From Streptomyces coryli (GTDB lineage Bacteria; Actinomycetota; Actinomycetes; Streptomycetales; Streptomycetaceae): a stretch of DNA of 40,838 bases. Position 1 is the stretch's first letter. Every line of letters starts with the position of its first letter. The stretch covers positions 1 to 40,838 of the forward strand of contig NZ_JAAKZV010000045.1 in assembly GCF_011044975.1 (NCBI RefSeq), written 5' to 3'. Positions 8,466 to 19,480 of the stretch are shown here, in pieces. Both the position numbers and the translations under genes were made by a program. The notes below the pieces were generated by a model. It was given only the letters and a program-made list of their open reading frames with translations, was not told the DNA's origin and searched no databases.

Positions 8466-9061
8466 GCGGCGACGAGCTGACGGCCCGGAGCGCGGCGGAG
8501 GCCGCGCTGCGCGGGGAACATGCCGCGGTGTACGGGTACGGCGTGGTCGGCGCCCGGATCGACGGCGACCGGCAGGAGGAGGCCCGTACCGCCTACGACG
8601 CGCACCGCGCGCGGCGGGACGCGATGGCCCGGGTGGTACGCGATCTCGGCGGGAAGCCGAAGCCCGCGGCGGCGGCGTACGCGCTGCCGTTCGCGGTGCC
8701 CGACGCCGCGGCCGCGGTGCGCCTCGCCGCCGAGCTGGAGGACCGGCTCGCCGGGGTCTACGCCGATCTGGTGCGGGCCGGCGACGGGAATGTGCGCGCG
8801 GACGCCGCGGCGGCGCTGCGCGAAGCGGCGGTCCGGGCGGTGCGGTGGCGCGGGGCGGGCGTAGCCTTCCCGGGGCTGGCGGAGCGCGCGCAGGGCGCCG
8901 CGGCGCCGCCCTCGCGGGGGTCGCGGGGCGGCGGCGACGGTACGGATCAGGGATCAGGACCGGATTCGGAGTACGACCCGAGTGGGTCCGAGTCGCAGCC
9001 GGGTACAGAGCCCGGAGCGGGCGAGTGGTCGGAGCCCGGGGCCGGCGCCGATCCGGCGTGA
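8462..9061 (+). CDS. DUF4439 ferritin-like domain protein
   Basis: 199 residues from GTG at 8462, overlapping the lipoprotein stop by four bases. Residues 5-140 are a helical bundle typical of DUF4439 (RSAAEAALRGEHAAVYGYGVVGARI, RTAYDAHRARRDAM). Glu, His and Tyr occur near ferritin-like positions, but a full di-iron ligand set cannot be confirmed by eye. After about 150 the chain turns into a low-complexity Gly/Ser/Glu/Pro tail of about 50 residues with no domain. In mycobacteria a DUF4439 gene also lies close to rimP/nusA and proS, so the position is ancient. Role unknown. Confidence 0.85.
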   Translation: MSGDELTARSAAEAALRGEHAAVYGYGVVGARIDGDRQEEARTAYDAHRARRDAMARVVRDLGGKPKPAAAAYALPFAVPDAAAAVRLAAELEDRLAGVYADLVRAGDGNVRADAAAALREAAVRAVRWRGAGVAFPGLAERAQGAAAPPSRGSRGGGDGTDQGSGPDSEYDPSGSESQPGTEPGAGEWSEPGAGADPA

Positions 9062-9100
9062 CCGGCAGACCAGCAGCAGGTACGGCGGGATCGTGAGGCA

Positions 9101-10081
9101 GTGGCAGAAGAAGCGTCGTCAAGGGCATCCGCGGGGCGGCCGACGCCCGGTCTGAAGCCGCCGCAGCGCCTCGAGCGCGCGGTGGCGGAGGCGGCGGGGC
9201 CCGGCGCCGCGGCCGCGCAGGAGTGGCTCAGCGGGCTGCCGGCGCTGGCTTCCGGGTATCTCCAGAAGTGGCAGCTCACCCCCGAGCGGGTGCAGACGCC
9301 CGGGGGACGCAGCTCGCTCGTGGTGCTGGTCCGGCAGGAGGACGGCACGCCCGCCGCACTGAAGCTCACCCGGCCTGCTGCCGGGCACGAGCAGGAGCAT
9401 GCCGCGCTCGCCCGCTGGGACGGGCGGGCGGCGGTGCGGCTGCTGCGGTCGGTGCCGGCGGACGGGGTGCTGCTGCTGGAGCGGCTGCGGCCGGATGTCA
9501 GCCTGCGGTCGCTGCCGGAGGCGAAGGCGATGCTGGAGGCGGCGAACACGCTGCAGCGGCTGTGGCTGGAACCGGAGCCGGGGGACGCGGACTTCGCGAC
9601 CGTGACCGCCCGCACGGACCGGCAGGCGGAGCTGCTGCGGCGGTGGCGGGAGGGGCCGGATGCCGGGGCCGAGGTGGTGCTGATCGACGAGGCGCTGGCG
9701 CACCAGGAGGCGCTGACCGCGGCGGCGGAGGGCGACTCCGCCGGGCCCGTATCGCTGCTGCACGGGGACTATCACCAGGGGCAGGTGCTGGCCGCGGAGC
9801 GGGCGCCGTGGCTGGCGATCGATCCGCGGCCGGTGGTGGGTGAGCGGGCGTACGACCTGGCGTGGCTGGTGCGGGACCGGCTGGACACGCTGATCGGGTC
9901 GCCGGGGGCGGCGGCCGCGGCGCGGCGGCGGGTCGGGCGGCTTTCGGATCTGCTGGAGGTGGACCGGGAGCGGCTGCGGGCGTGGACGCAGTTCCGGTGC
10001 GTGGCGGCGGGGGTGGCCGCGCTCGCGGACCGGGACCGGCGGGGCGGGGAGCTGCTGCTGGAATTCGCCGGGTTGCTGTAA
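9101..10081 (+). CDS. Protein-kinase-fold phosphotransferase (APH/maltokinase-like)
   Basis: 326 residues from GTG at 9101, 39 bases after the DUF4439 stop. The kinase-like core shows AALKLTRPAAGHEQEH (ATP-binding Lys and Glu region), the catalytic loop LLHGDYHQGQ (His221, Asp223) and the metal-binding AIDPRP (Asp241). The usual Asn of the HGDxxxxN loop is Gln228, as in maltokinase-like proteins, which have HGDxHxGQ. Annotation pipelines tend to call it aminoglycoside/hydroxyurea phosphotransferase (APH_6_hur). The substrate is unknown and resistance should not be assumed. It sits in a + strand series with lipoprotein, DUF4439 and PBP genes. Confidence 0.8.
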   Translation: MAEEASSRASAGRPTPGLKPPQRLERAVAEAAGPGAAAAQEWLSGLPALASGYLQKWQLTPERVQTPGGRSSLVVLVRQEDGTPAALKLTRPAAGHEQEHAALARWDGRAAVRLLRSVPADGVLLLERLRPDVSLRSLPEAKAMLEAANTLQRLWLEPEPGDADFATVTARTDRQAELLRRWREGPDAGAEVVLIDEALAHQEALTAAAEGDSAGPVSLLHGDYHQGQVLAAERAPWLAIDPRPVVGERAYDLAWLVRDRLDTLIGSPGAAAAARRRVGRLSDLLEVDRERLRAWTQFRCVAAGVAALADRDRRGGELLLEFAGLL

Positions 10082-10106
10082 GGGCGGTCAACTAGGCTTC
10101 GTCGGC

Positions 10107-11951
10107 ATGCGCTTGCCCAGGTGGGTCCTCATTGTCGTCGCCGTCGTGGTCGCCGGTGCGATCGCGGGTACGGTCCTGCTGCTCACCGCCGATGACGAGC
10201 ATCAAGGTGCCAAGGACGAGGTGCGGGCCTTCCTCGACGACTGGGGTGCGAAGAAGGACGACCGGGCCGCGCGGCGGACCGACGATCCCAAGGCGGCGGC
10301 CGATCTGCTCGAGTCCGTGCGGCGGAATCTCGCGCCGAAGAAGGCCGAGTTCGAGCTCGCGGGCGATGCCCGGGAGGTGAAGGGCGGGGGCGTCGCGGTC
10401 CCGTACCGGGCCGCGATGGAGCTCGACACCATCGGGCCTTGGGAGTACGCCGGCGAGGCCGTCGCCGAGCCGCACGGGGACGGGTGGCGAGTGCGGTGGG
10501 AGCCGCGGGCGCTGCATCCGAAGCTCCGGGCGCATCAGACCCTGGTGCTCAGCAAGAAGCGGGCCGAGCGGGCGCCGATCCTGGCCTCCGGCGGGGCGCC
10601 GCTGGCCGCGGACGGGAAGGTGTGGGAGGTCTCGATCTGGCCGGCGAAGCTGAGCCGTCCCGACGACGCGTACGAGGCGCTGGACGACCTTGATGCCGGG
10701 ATCGACATTCCGGACCTGAAGAAGCGGGTGAAGGCCGGGAAGGAGAAGAATCCGGACGCGTCCATCCCGGTCGTGACGCTGCGGAACGCCGCGTATCAGA
10801 AGGCCAAGGGCGAGCTGCTGGACCTTCCCGGGCTGCAGTTCCGGGACTCGCGGCAGCCGGTGGCGTATCGCGCCAAGGCGCTGGTCGGGTCGGTGACGCC
10901 GGGGAGCGAGAAGGGGGCTTCCGGGCTGCAGGCGCGCTACGACAAGCAGTTGCGCGCTTCGCCGGCGGCCGAGGTGGTGACCGCCGACCGCGAGACCGGG
11001 CAGCCCAAGCGCACCCTCGCCAAGCGCGCGGCCGGGCATGGGACGGCGGTGCGGACGACCATCGACCCCGCGCTGCAGGCGGCCGCGGAGGGGGCGGTCG
11101 GCAAGGTGAAGAAGAGCGCGTCGCTGGTGGCCGTGCGGCCGAGTGACGGGCGGATCCTCGCCGTGGCCGACAACTCCGGGGCGGAGCGGGCCCTGAGCGG
11201 CCGCTATCCGCCGGGCTCCACCTTCAAGGTGGTGACGACCGCCGCGCTGCTCCAGAAGGGCGTCAGCGGCGGTACGCGGGTGGACTGCCCGAAGTACGAG
11301 ACGGTGTCCGGGCAGCGGTTCGAGAACCAGGACGAGTTCGACCTGCCCAAGGGCACCACCTTCGAGCAGTCCTTCGCCAAGTCCTGCAATACGGCCTTCA
11401 TCGGGCTCCGCGACAAGCTCGGCGACGGCAGCCTCACCGACGCCGCCAAGGCCTTCGGGATCGGCGGCGAATGGCAGGTGGGGGCGACCACCTTCGACGG
11501 CAGCGTGCCGACGCCGAAGAGCGAGAACGAGAAGGCCGCGTCGATGATCGGGCAGGGCCGGGTGGAGGCGAGCCCGCTGGTGATGGCATCGGTGGCGGCC
11601 ACGGTGAAGGAGGGCGGCTTCCGGCAGCCCGTGCTCGTACCGGAGGCGGCGAAGAAGCGCTACGAGGCGCCCGCGAAGCTCGACCCGAAGGCCGCGGGGC
11701 AGCTGCGGTCGCTGATGCGCAAGGTCGTCACGGACGGGTCGGGCTCGGCGCTCAAGGGGCTGCCGGGCACGCCGCACGCCAAGACCGGGACGGCGGAGTT
11801 CGGCACCGACAAGCCGCCGAAAACGCATGCCTGGATGACCGGCTTCCTCGGCGACCAGGACCTGGCCTTCGCGGTGCTGATCGAGGACGGCGGCTCGGGC
11901 GGGAAGGACGCCGGGCCGGTGCTGGCGGACTTCTTGGAGCGCAAGGGGTAG
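10107..11951 (+). CDS. Class B penicillin-binding protein, NTF2-like N-terminal domain
   Basis: 614 residues from ATG at 10107. A membrane anchor (about 6-27), an NTF2-like domain as in MecA (about 33-150), a dimerisation domain and a transpeptidase domain follow in order. The active site is complete: STFK with Ser371 and Lys374, SCN at 426-428, KTG at 559-561. It should cross-link peptidoglycan outside the membrane. Mycobacterium tuberculosis has a comparable PBP (Rv2864c) near the dxr-rip1-gcpE cluster, so proximity to ispG and rseP is conserved. No Shine-Dalgarno is seen; TAGGCT ends eight bases before ATG, so a near-leaderless transcript is possible. It converges on the Clp ATPase gene with only 17 bases between. 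Confidence 0.93.
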   Translation: MRLPRWVLIVVAVVVAGAIAGTVLLLTADDEHQGAKDEVRAFLDDWGAKKDDRAARRTDDPKAAADLLESVRRNLAPKKAEFELAGDAREVKGGGVAVPYRAAMELDTIGPWEYAGEAVAEPHGDGWRVRWEPRALHPKLRAHQTLVLSKKRAERAPILASGGAPLAADGKVWEVSIWPAKLSRPDDAYEALDDLDAGIDIPDLKKRVKAGKEKNPDASIPVVTLRNAAYQKAKGELLDLPGLQFRDSRQPVAYRAKALVGSVTPGSEKGASGLQARYDKQLRASPAAEVVTADRETGQPKRTLAKRAAGHGTAVRTTIDPALQAAAEGAVGKVKKSASLVAVRPSDGRILAVADNSGAERALSGRYPPGSTFKVVTTAALLQKGVSGGTRVDCPKYETVSGQRFENQDEFDLPKGTTFEQSFAKSCNTAFIGLRDKLGDGSLTDAAKAFGIGGEWQVGATTFDGSVPTPKSENEKAASMIGQGRVEASPLVMASVAATVKEGGFRQPVLVPEAAKKRYEAPAKLDPKAAGQLRSLMRKVVTDGSGSALKGLPGTPHAKTGTAEFGTDKPPKTHAWMTGFLGDQDLAFAVLIEDGGSGGKDAGPVLADFLERKG

Positions 11952-11968
11952 GGCCTGGCTCTAAGGTC

Positions 11969-14488
11969 TCAGGCGGCTTCCGGGAGCTCCTCCGCGGGCG
12001 CCTCCTCGTGGCGTACGGACAGCTCCAGCTCGTTGTCCTTGAGGTCGGCGACGATCGTGTCGCCGGGCTCCGCCTCGCCGCTCAGCAGGATGGACGCGAT
12101 CCGGTTGTCCAGCTCCGTCTGGAGCGTGCGGCGGAGCGGCCGGGCGCCGAACTCGGGCTGGTGGCCGAGGGCGACCAGGCGCTTCTTCGCGGCCTCGGTG
12201 ACCTCGAGCTCCAGGCCCTGGGCCCGGACCCGGCGGCGGCTCTTCTCCAGCAGCAGGTCGATGATGGTCGACAACTCGCCCTCCCCGAGGCCGTGGAAGA
12301 TGATGATCTCGTCGATGCGGTTGAGGAATTCGGGGAGGAAGCGGCCGCGCAGATCCTCCATCAACTCGTCCTTGATCTCGCTCACATCGCCGTGGTGCGC
12401 GAGGATCCGCTGCGCCCCGATGTTGGACGTCATGATCACGACGGTGTTGCGGAAGTCGACCGTACGCCCCTGGGCATCGGTCAGCCGCCCGTCGTCCAGG
12501 ACCTGCAGGAGGGCCGAGAAGACGTCCGGGTGCGCCTTCTCCACCTCGTCGAAGAGCAGCACGCTGTACGGCTGCCGGCGGACCTTCTCGGTCAGCTGGC
12601 CGGCCTCCTCGTGCCCCACGTATCCGGGCGGCGCACCCACCAGCCGCGACACGGTGTGCTTCTCCTGGAACTCGCTCATGTCGAACCGGATCATCCTGCT
12701 CTCGTCCCCGAAGAGCAGCTCTGCCAGGGCCTTCGCCAGCTCGGTCTTGCCGACGCCGGTGGGCCCGAGGAAGAGGAAGGAGCCGACGGGCCGGTTCGGA
12801 TCGCCCATCCCGGCCCGCCCGCGGCGCACCGCCTCGGAGACCGCCGTGACCGCCTCCTCCTGCCCCACCACCCGCGAGTGCAGCGCCTCTTCGAGCTTCA
12901 GCAGCTTGTCCTTCTCGCTGGCCGTCAGCTGCGCTACGGGGATGCCGGTGCGCCGGGAGAGGATGTCCGCGATATCCGCGGCGGTCACCGCCATCACGCC
13001 CTCGCGCCGCTCCTCGACCCCCGCCAGCTCCGCCTCGGCGTCGGCGATCTGCCGCTTGAGCTCGCTCGCCTTCGCGTAGTCCTCGGCGGTGACCGCCTCG
13101 TCCTTCTCCCGGGTCAGCTTGGCGAGTTTGTCCTCGCGGTCGGTGACCGCGCTGGACTTGCCGAGTGACTTCAGCCGCACCCGGGCGCCCGCCTGGTCGA
13201 TCAGGTCGATGGCCTTGTCGGGCAGGAAGCGGTCGGAGACGTAGCGGTCGGAGAGCTCGGCGGCCGCGGTGAGCGCCTCGTCGGCGAAGCGGACCTGGTG
13301 GTGGGCCTCGTACGCGTCCCGCAGGCCCTCCAGGATCTGGATGGTCTCCTCGACGCTCGGCTCCGGCACCATGACCGGCTGGAAGCGGCGCTCCAGGGCC
13401 GGGTCCTTCTCGATGTGCCTGCGGTACTCGTCGATCGTGGTGGCGCCGACGACGTGCAGCTCGCCGCGGGCGAGGGCGGGCTTGAGCATGTTCCCCGCGT
13501 CCATGGCGGAGTCGCCGCCGCTGCCGGCGCCGACCACCGTGTGCAGCTCGTCGATGAAGAGGATCGTGTCCTCGGCGGCCTTCACCTCGTCGATGACGTT
13601 CTTCAGCCGCTCCTCGAACTCGCCGCGGTACTTCGACCCGGCGACCAGACCCGCCAGGTCGAGGCCGATCACCCGCTTGTCCTCGAGGGTCTTGGGCACC
13701 TCACCGGCGACGATCCGCTGCGCGAGCCCCTCGACGATGGCGGTCTTGCCGACGCCGGGCTCGCCGATCAGCACGGGATTGTTCTTCGACCTGCGCGACA
13801 GGATCTCGACGGTCTGCTCGATCTCCTCGGCGCGGCCCACGACCGGGTCGAGCTTGCCGGACTTGGCCTCCTCGGTGAGGTCGCGGCCGTATTCGTCGAG
13901 GGTCGGGGTCTCGCTGTTCTCGGGGCGGGACGACGGCACGCCCTCCGCCCGCGACGCCTTGTCGGTGGCCTTGGAGAGCTTCGCGGGATCGGTCCCGTAC
14001 GCCTCCAGCAGCCGGCCCGCGCCGGAGGCCGGGTCGTCGAGGAGGGCGCCGAGGATGTGCTCGGGCCCGATGTACGACACGCCCGCCGCCTGGGACCTGG
14101 CGTGGGCGGCGATCAGCACCCGCTTCGCCGCCGGCGTCAGGCCCGGCTCGGACGACGGTGTGCCGCCCTCCCCGGGCAGCACCCGCTCGATGTCGGCGCC
14201 GAGCTGCTCGGGGTCGGCGCCCGCCTGCCGCAGCACGCTGCGCGCCGGCTCCACCTGGGTGCACGCCCACAGCAGATGCTCGGTGTCCAGGTCCTCGCTG
14301 CCGTCCTGCTGCGCCCGCTGCTGCGCGGTGCCGATCAGCTCGCGCGCGGAGTCGGTGAGCAGCCGCCCGATCGGCACCCGCTGCACCTGGGGCGGGGCGG
14401 AGCCCGGGGCCATCCCGAAGAAGCGGTTGAGGATCTCCGAGAACGGGTCCTGGGAGCCGTAGGAGCCGAAGGGCGGCATCGAGGTCAT
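11969..14488 (-). CDS. Clp/Hsp100 ATPase with ClpC-like layout but no ClpP-docking loop
   Basis: 839 residues. ATG at 14488 has GAGG only two bases upstream; the ATG three codons later (14479) has better spacing and may be the real start. After a Gly/Pro/Phe-rich head come a double Clp N domain (about 40-175), D1 with Walker A GEPGVGKT (242-249) and Walker B around 310-314, a short UVR-like middle segment (about 453-485), and D2 with GPTGVGKT (575-582) and LLFDE (644-648). The order resembles ClpC rather than ClpB, whose middle domain is much longer. Between TSNIGA (687-692) and FLNRID (721-726) there is no LGF/IGF loop of the kind that docks ClpP. It may therefore be a disaggregase or work with an adaptor. 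Confidence 0.92.
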   Translation of the reverse strand: MTSMPPFGSYGSQDPFSEILNRFFGMAPGSAPPQVQRVPIGRLLTDSARELIGTAQQRAQQDGSEDLDTEHLLWACTQVEPARSVLRQAGADPEQLGADIERVLPGEGGTPSSEPGLTPAAKRVLIAAHARSQAAGVSYIGPEHILGALLDDPASGAGRLLEAYGTDPAKLSKATDKASRAEGVPSSRPENSETPTLDEYGRDLTEEAKSGKLDPVVGRAEEIEQTVEILSRRSKNNPVLIGEPGVGKTAIVEGLAQRIVAGEVPKTLEDKRVIGLDLAGLVAGSKYRGEFEERLKNVIDEVKAAEDTILFIDELHTVVGAGSGGDSAMDAGNMLKPALARGELHVVGATTIDEYRRHIEKDPALERRFQPVMVPEPSVEETIQILEGLRDAYEAHHQVRFADEALTAAAELSDRYVSDRFLPDKAIDLIDQAGARVRLKSLGKSSAVTDREDKLAKLTREKDEAVTAEDYAKASELKRQIADAEAELAGVEERREGVMAVTAADIADILSRRTGIPVAQLTASEKDKLLKLEEALHSRVVGQEEAVTAVSEAVRRGRAGMGDPNRPVGSFLFLGPTGVGKTELAKALAELLFGDESRMIRFDMSEFQEKHTVSRLVGAPPGYVGHEEAGQLTEKVRRQPYSVLLFDEVEKAHPDVFSALLQVLDDGRLTDAQGRTVDFRNTVVIMTSNIGAQRILAHHGDVSEIKDELMEDLRGRFLPEFLNRIDEIIIFHGLGEGELSTIIDLLLEKSRRRVRAQGLELEVTEAAKKRLVALGHQPEFGARPLRRTLQTELDNRIASILLSGEAEPGDTIVADLKDNELELSVRHEEAPAEELPEAA

Positions 14489-14560
14489 GGCCTCAGGGAA
14501 ACAAGGCCGCCACCCGGCCGCAAAAGCTGCGCTGCGACCGGGTTAACAGCCCGCCGCAGG

Positions 14561-16264
<1,704 letters not shown>

Positions 16265-16308
16265 GCCCGGGAGGTTAGCCGGAGGCGGGCCCGCGCCGGA
16301 AATGCGTA

Positions 16309-16365
16309 TCACCGGCGGAGCGGCAGCTCGGCTCCCATCACCACGTATGGGGCGGGTGCCGACGG
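16309..16365 (-). pseudogene. Tail echo of the upstream GNAT gene (18 codons plus stop)
   Basis: In minus sense this encodes [18 protein letters not shown] and TGA. The real GNAT gene ends with the same residues plus Ala and TGA at 16414-16473. Four of 18 codons differ: GCG/GCA, CCT/CCA, CTG/CTC, CGG/CGC. All are synonymous and at the third base. The copy has no start or ribosome site and lies between the GNAT terminator element and proS. Divergence limited to silent sites means the copy came from DNA that evolved as coding sequence, not from free drift of a dead duplicate. Confidence 0.88.
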
Positions 16366-16410
16366 GCTGCATCTCCCGGGGGCCGACCCCCGGACCCCCA
16401 GCCGATCCCG
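16366..16410 (-). repeat. Short hairpin element between GNAT gene and its tail echo
   Basis: 45 bases, minus sense: starts CGGGATCG, has G/C stem CCGGGGG (16387-16393) and CCCCCGG (16376-16382) with a four-base loop, and ends GGGAGATGCAGC directly before the echo. It shares both ends and the hairpin core with the element at 19382-19480. It probably also serves as the terminator of the GNAT gene. Confidence 0.75.
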
Positions 16411-16413
16411 GGC

Positions 16414-16950
16414 TCATGCCCGCCGCAGCGGCAGCTCGGCTCCCATCACCACGTAAGGGGCGGGCGCCGACGGGAAGATCACTCTGCGTGCCAGGTCCTG
16501 GTAGCCCAGCTGCCAGTACAGCCGGCGGGCCGGGCTCTCCACGTCGATCGCCGACAGGATCGACTTGGGTTCGACGGCCGTGTCGGTGATCTCGGTGATC
16601 AGCCGGCGGCCGATCCCGCGCTTCTGGAACGCCGGGTGGACATGCAGCTCGGTGATGACGAAGGCGTCGTCGAGCCACCGCTCGCTGCCGGTTTCGCGCA
16701 GATACGGCTGCACCACCGTCGACCACCAATAGACCCGGTTGTTCGGCATCCCGTAGACGAACCCGGCCAGCCGCCCCTCGGCGGTCGTGGCGCCGAGCGC
16801 CCGCACCCCCGCATTGGCGGCATGCCGCAGGACGACATGCCGGCGCACGCCGATCTCGTCGTCACTGAGACCGAAGGCGAGCGCCTGCACGGCCAAGGCG
16901 TCATCGACGCGGGCAGCGAGGTCCAGGGGGCCGATGACGACGTCGTCCAT
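16414..16950 (-). CDS. GNAT family N-acetyltransferase
   Basis: 178 residues from ATG at 16950. The GNAT fold is visible: [20 protein letters not shown] holds the acetyl-CoA motif (QKRGIG, residues about 112-117) and [19 protein letters not shown] is the C-terminal motif B. The substrate is unknown. An AGGAG lies 15 bases upstream of the ATG, too far for ideal use, so the start is slightly uncertain. The gene is followed by a hairpin element and a recoded copy of its own last 18 codons, then proS. Confidence 0.88.
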   Translation of the reverse strand: MDDVVIGPLDLAARVDDALAVQALAFGLSDDEIGVRRHVVLRHAANAGVRALGATTAEGRLAGFVYGMPNNRVYWWSTVVQPYLRETGSERWLDDAFVITELHVHPAFQKRGIGRRLITEITDTAVEPKSILSAIDVESPARRLYWQLGYQDLARRVIFPSAPAPYVVMGAELPLRRA

Positions 16951-17033
16951 GGCCGCGCATGCTATCTCCTCGCGGAGCGCTGCGGCGGCGCACCGCCCGG
17001 GTCGATGGGACGGCGGCCAAAGACCGCCCTGAA

Positions 17034-17092
17034 TAAGCCCGTCCGGCGCTTGAGGACTTCGCGCGAAGCGCGAATGCCGCGCCGCAGGCGCG
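17034..17092. repeat. Streptomyces-type intergenic repeat with small palindromes
   Basis: GTCCGGCGCTTGAGGAC (17041-17057) matches a short sequence that I know as widespread between Streptomyces genes. It is followed by the palindrome TTCGCGCGAA (17058-17067) and the stem CGCGCC/GGCGCG (17078-17083, 17087-17092). It fills most of the 163-base gap between the two GNAT genes and is likely a transcription terminator or REP-like element. Confidence 0.55.
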
Positions 17093-17113
17093 AACCCGGG
17101 GCGGCCGCGAAAG

Positions 17114-17962
17114 CTAGAAAAGCACGCTCATGAAAGCGCCGACTTCGCGGAAGCCCACGCGCCGGTACGCGGCCCGCGCCGCCGTGTTGTAGTCGTTGAC
17201 GTAGAGGCTCACCACCGGTGCCACCTCGCGCAGCGCGAAGCGCAGGACCGCGGTCAGGCCTGTCTCCGAGAGGCCGCGGCCGCGGTGTTCTGGGGCCACC
17301 CAGACGCCCTGGATCTGGCAGGCGTGGGAGGTCGCGGCGCCGATCTCCGCCTTGAAGACGACCTGGCCGTTCTCGACCCGGGCGAAGGAGCGGCCGGAGC
17401 CCACCAGCTCGGCGACCCGGGCCTGGTACATCAGCCCGCCGTCGCCCGCCATCGGCGAGATCCCGACCTCCTCGGTGAACATCGCCACGCACGCCGGCAT
17501 GATCATGTCCATCTCGTCCTTGCGGACCCGACGTACCAGCGGATCGGGCCGGACGCCGGCCGGCATCTCCGTGGCCACCATCAGCGGCTGGTGCCCCCGC
17601 ACCTCCCGCGCCGGACCCCAGCTCGGCTCCAGCAGCGACCACAGGTCGGTGGTGGGCCCGACAGGACCGACGATCGACGAGCACCGCCGCCCCGCCCGCA
17701 GCGCCCGCTCCGCGAATCCCCTGACCGCCGCCGGCACCGCGCACACCGGCACCAGGTTCGCCCCGGCGTAGCACAGCGACTGCAGCTTGCCCTCGGCGTC
17801 GTACCAGCCCCACATCTCGCCGCCGAGCCGCCACGGGTCCAGACCCGCGACCTCCACCCGCGCGGCGACGAAGGCGTTCGCGACCGGGTCGCGGTCGAGC
17901 ACCGCGCGCGCGGCATCGAGGTCGCCGGGTTCCAGCACCCGGGTCTCACCGGTCGTCAACAC
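17114..17962 (-). CDS. GNAT family N-acetyltransferase with DUF4081 N-terminal half
   Basis: 282 residues from GTG at 17962, chosen because TACAGT ends six bases upstream; the frame extends to 18055 but without start signals. The N-terminal half (VLEPGDLDAARAVLDRDPVANAFVAARVE) is the DUF4081 region of actinobacterial GNATs. The C-terminal half carries IQGVWVAPEHRGRGLSETGL (acetyl-CoA loop) and SLYVNDYNTAARAAYRRVGF. Mycobacteria have such a gene (Rv2867c) just downstream of gcpE/ispG, the same arrangement as here. Substrate unknown; the conserved linkage suggests a basic function. Confidence 0.9.
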   Translation of the reverse strand: MLTTGETRVLEPGDLDAARAVLDRDPVANAFVAARVEVAGLDPWRLGGEMWGWYDAEGKLQSLCYAGANLVPVCAVPAAVRGFAERALRAGRRCSSIVGPVGPTTDLWSLLEPSWGPAREVRGHQPLMVATEMPAGVRPDPLVRRVRKDEMDMIMPACVAMFTEEVGISPMAGDGGLMYQARVAELVGSGRSFARVENGQVVFKAEIGAATSHACQIQGVWVAPEHRGRGLSETGLTAVLRFALREVAPVVSLYVNDYNTAARAAYRRVGFREVGAFMSVLF

Positions 17963-17968
17963 AGCCGC

Positions 17969-17974
17969 ACTGTA
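17969..17974 (-). promoter_or_regulatory. -10 box of a probable leaderless promoter (TACAGT)
   Basis: TACAGT (minus sense) ends six bases before GTG at 17962. No ribosome binding site precedes the start. It lies in the 52-base gap after ispG, so the GNAT gene has its own promoter even though it is in line with ispG. Confidence 0.5.
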
Positions 17975-18014
17975 CCCGCACGAAGGGTGTACGCGCGCGT
18001 CGCAACGGGGCCGC

Positions 18015-19169
<1,155 letters not shown>

Positions 19170-19227
19170 CTGGCGGCAACCCCAAGCATTCGTTTTCATC
19201 GCCCTGGGCGAGCGGGCTCAGCCTTCG

Positions 19228-19233
19228 AGGTTA
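19228..19233 (-). promoter_or_regulatory. Candidate -10 box for ispG (TAACCT)
   Basis: TAACCT (minus sense) lies 58 bases before the ispG ATG in the 311-base rseP-ispG gap. The -35 match is poor. The rest of 19170-19318 shows no gene or clear structure. Confidence 0.35.
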
Positions 19234-19318
19234 CGCCACGCCGATGACCGGAAGCACACGGCGCCATCAACATCACCGGATCTGTGGACGAACTGCGACA
19301 GTCACCGCCGTACCCCGG

Positions 19319-19381
19319 CTAACCGGTGAGCTTGACCGGATTGACCAGGTCCGCAACGAGCACCAGCAGCGTGAAGCAGAT
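19319..19381 (-). pseudogene. Tail echo of rseP (20 codons plus stop)
   Basis: In minus sense this reads [20 protein letters not shown] and TAG, exactly the C-terminus of RseP, whose real version is at 19481-19543. Five of 20 codons differ (ATT/ATC, CTG/CTC, GTG/GTT, GTA/GTC, ACG/ACC); all are silent third-base changes. There is no start codon or ribosome site, and the match stops at the stop codon. It lies between the element at 19382-19480 and the ispG promoter region. Confidence 0.92.
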
Positions 19382-19480
19382 GCTGCATTCTCCCGGGGGA
19401 TGACCCCCGGACCCCCAGCCGGACAAGCAGGTCGGCCGGGGTGCCCGGTGCGGATATCGCGGGGGAATCAGGCGATCCCG
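19382..19480 (-). repeat. Hairpin element between rseP and its tail echo
   Basis: 99 bases in minus sense, beginning CGGGATCG directly at the rseP stop and ending GGGAGAATGCAGC directly at the echo. The core hairpin is CCGGGGG/CCCCCGG (19404-19410, 19393-19399) with a four-base loop. The core and both ends match the 45-base element at 16366-16410, which looks like an internally deleted form. The extra 5' part has a second imperfect stem (CGGGATCGC with GCGATATCCG). Confidence 0.75.

Noticed and set aside
9761-9784. HGDYHQGQ, with Gln in place of Asn, as a dead kinase
   Set aside because: Maltokinase-like relatives carry Gln at this place, so the change does not show inactivity.
17041-17057. 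Repeat between the GNAT genes as a further tail echo
   Set aside because: It matches a widespread Streptomyces intergenic sequence, and translation gives no match to the preceding GNAT tail (residues GAFMSVLF).
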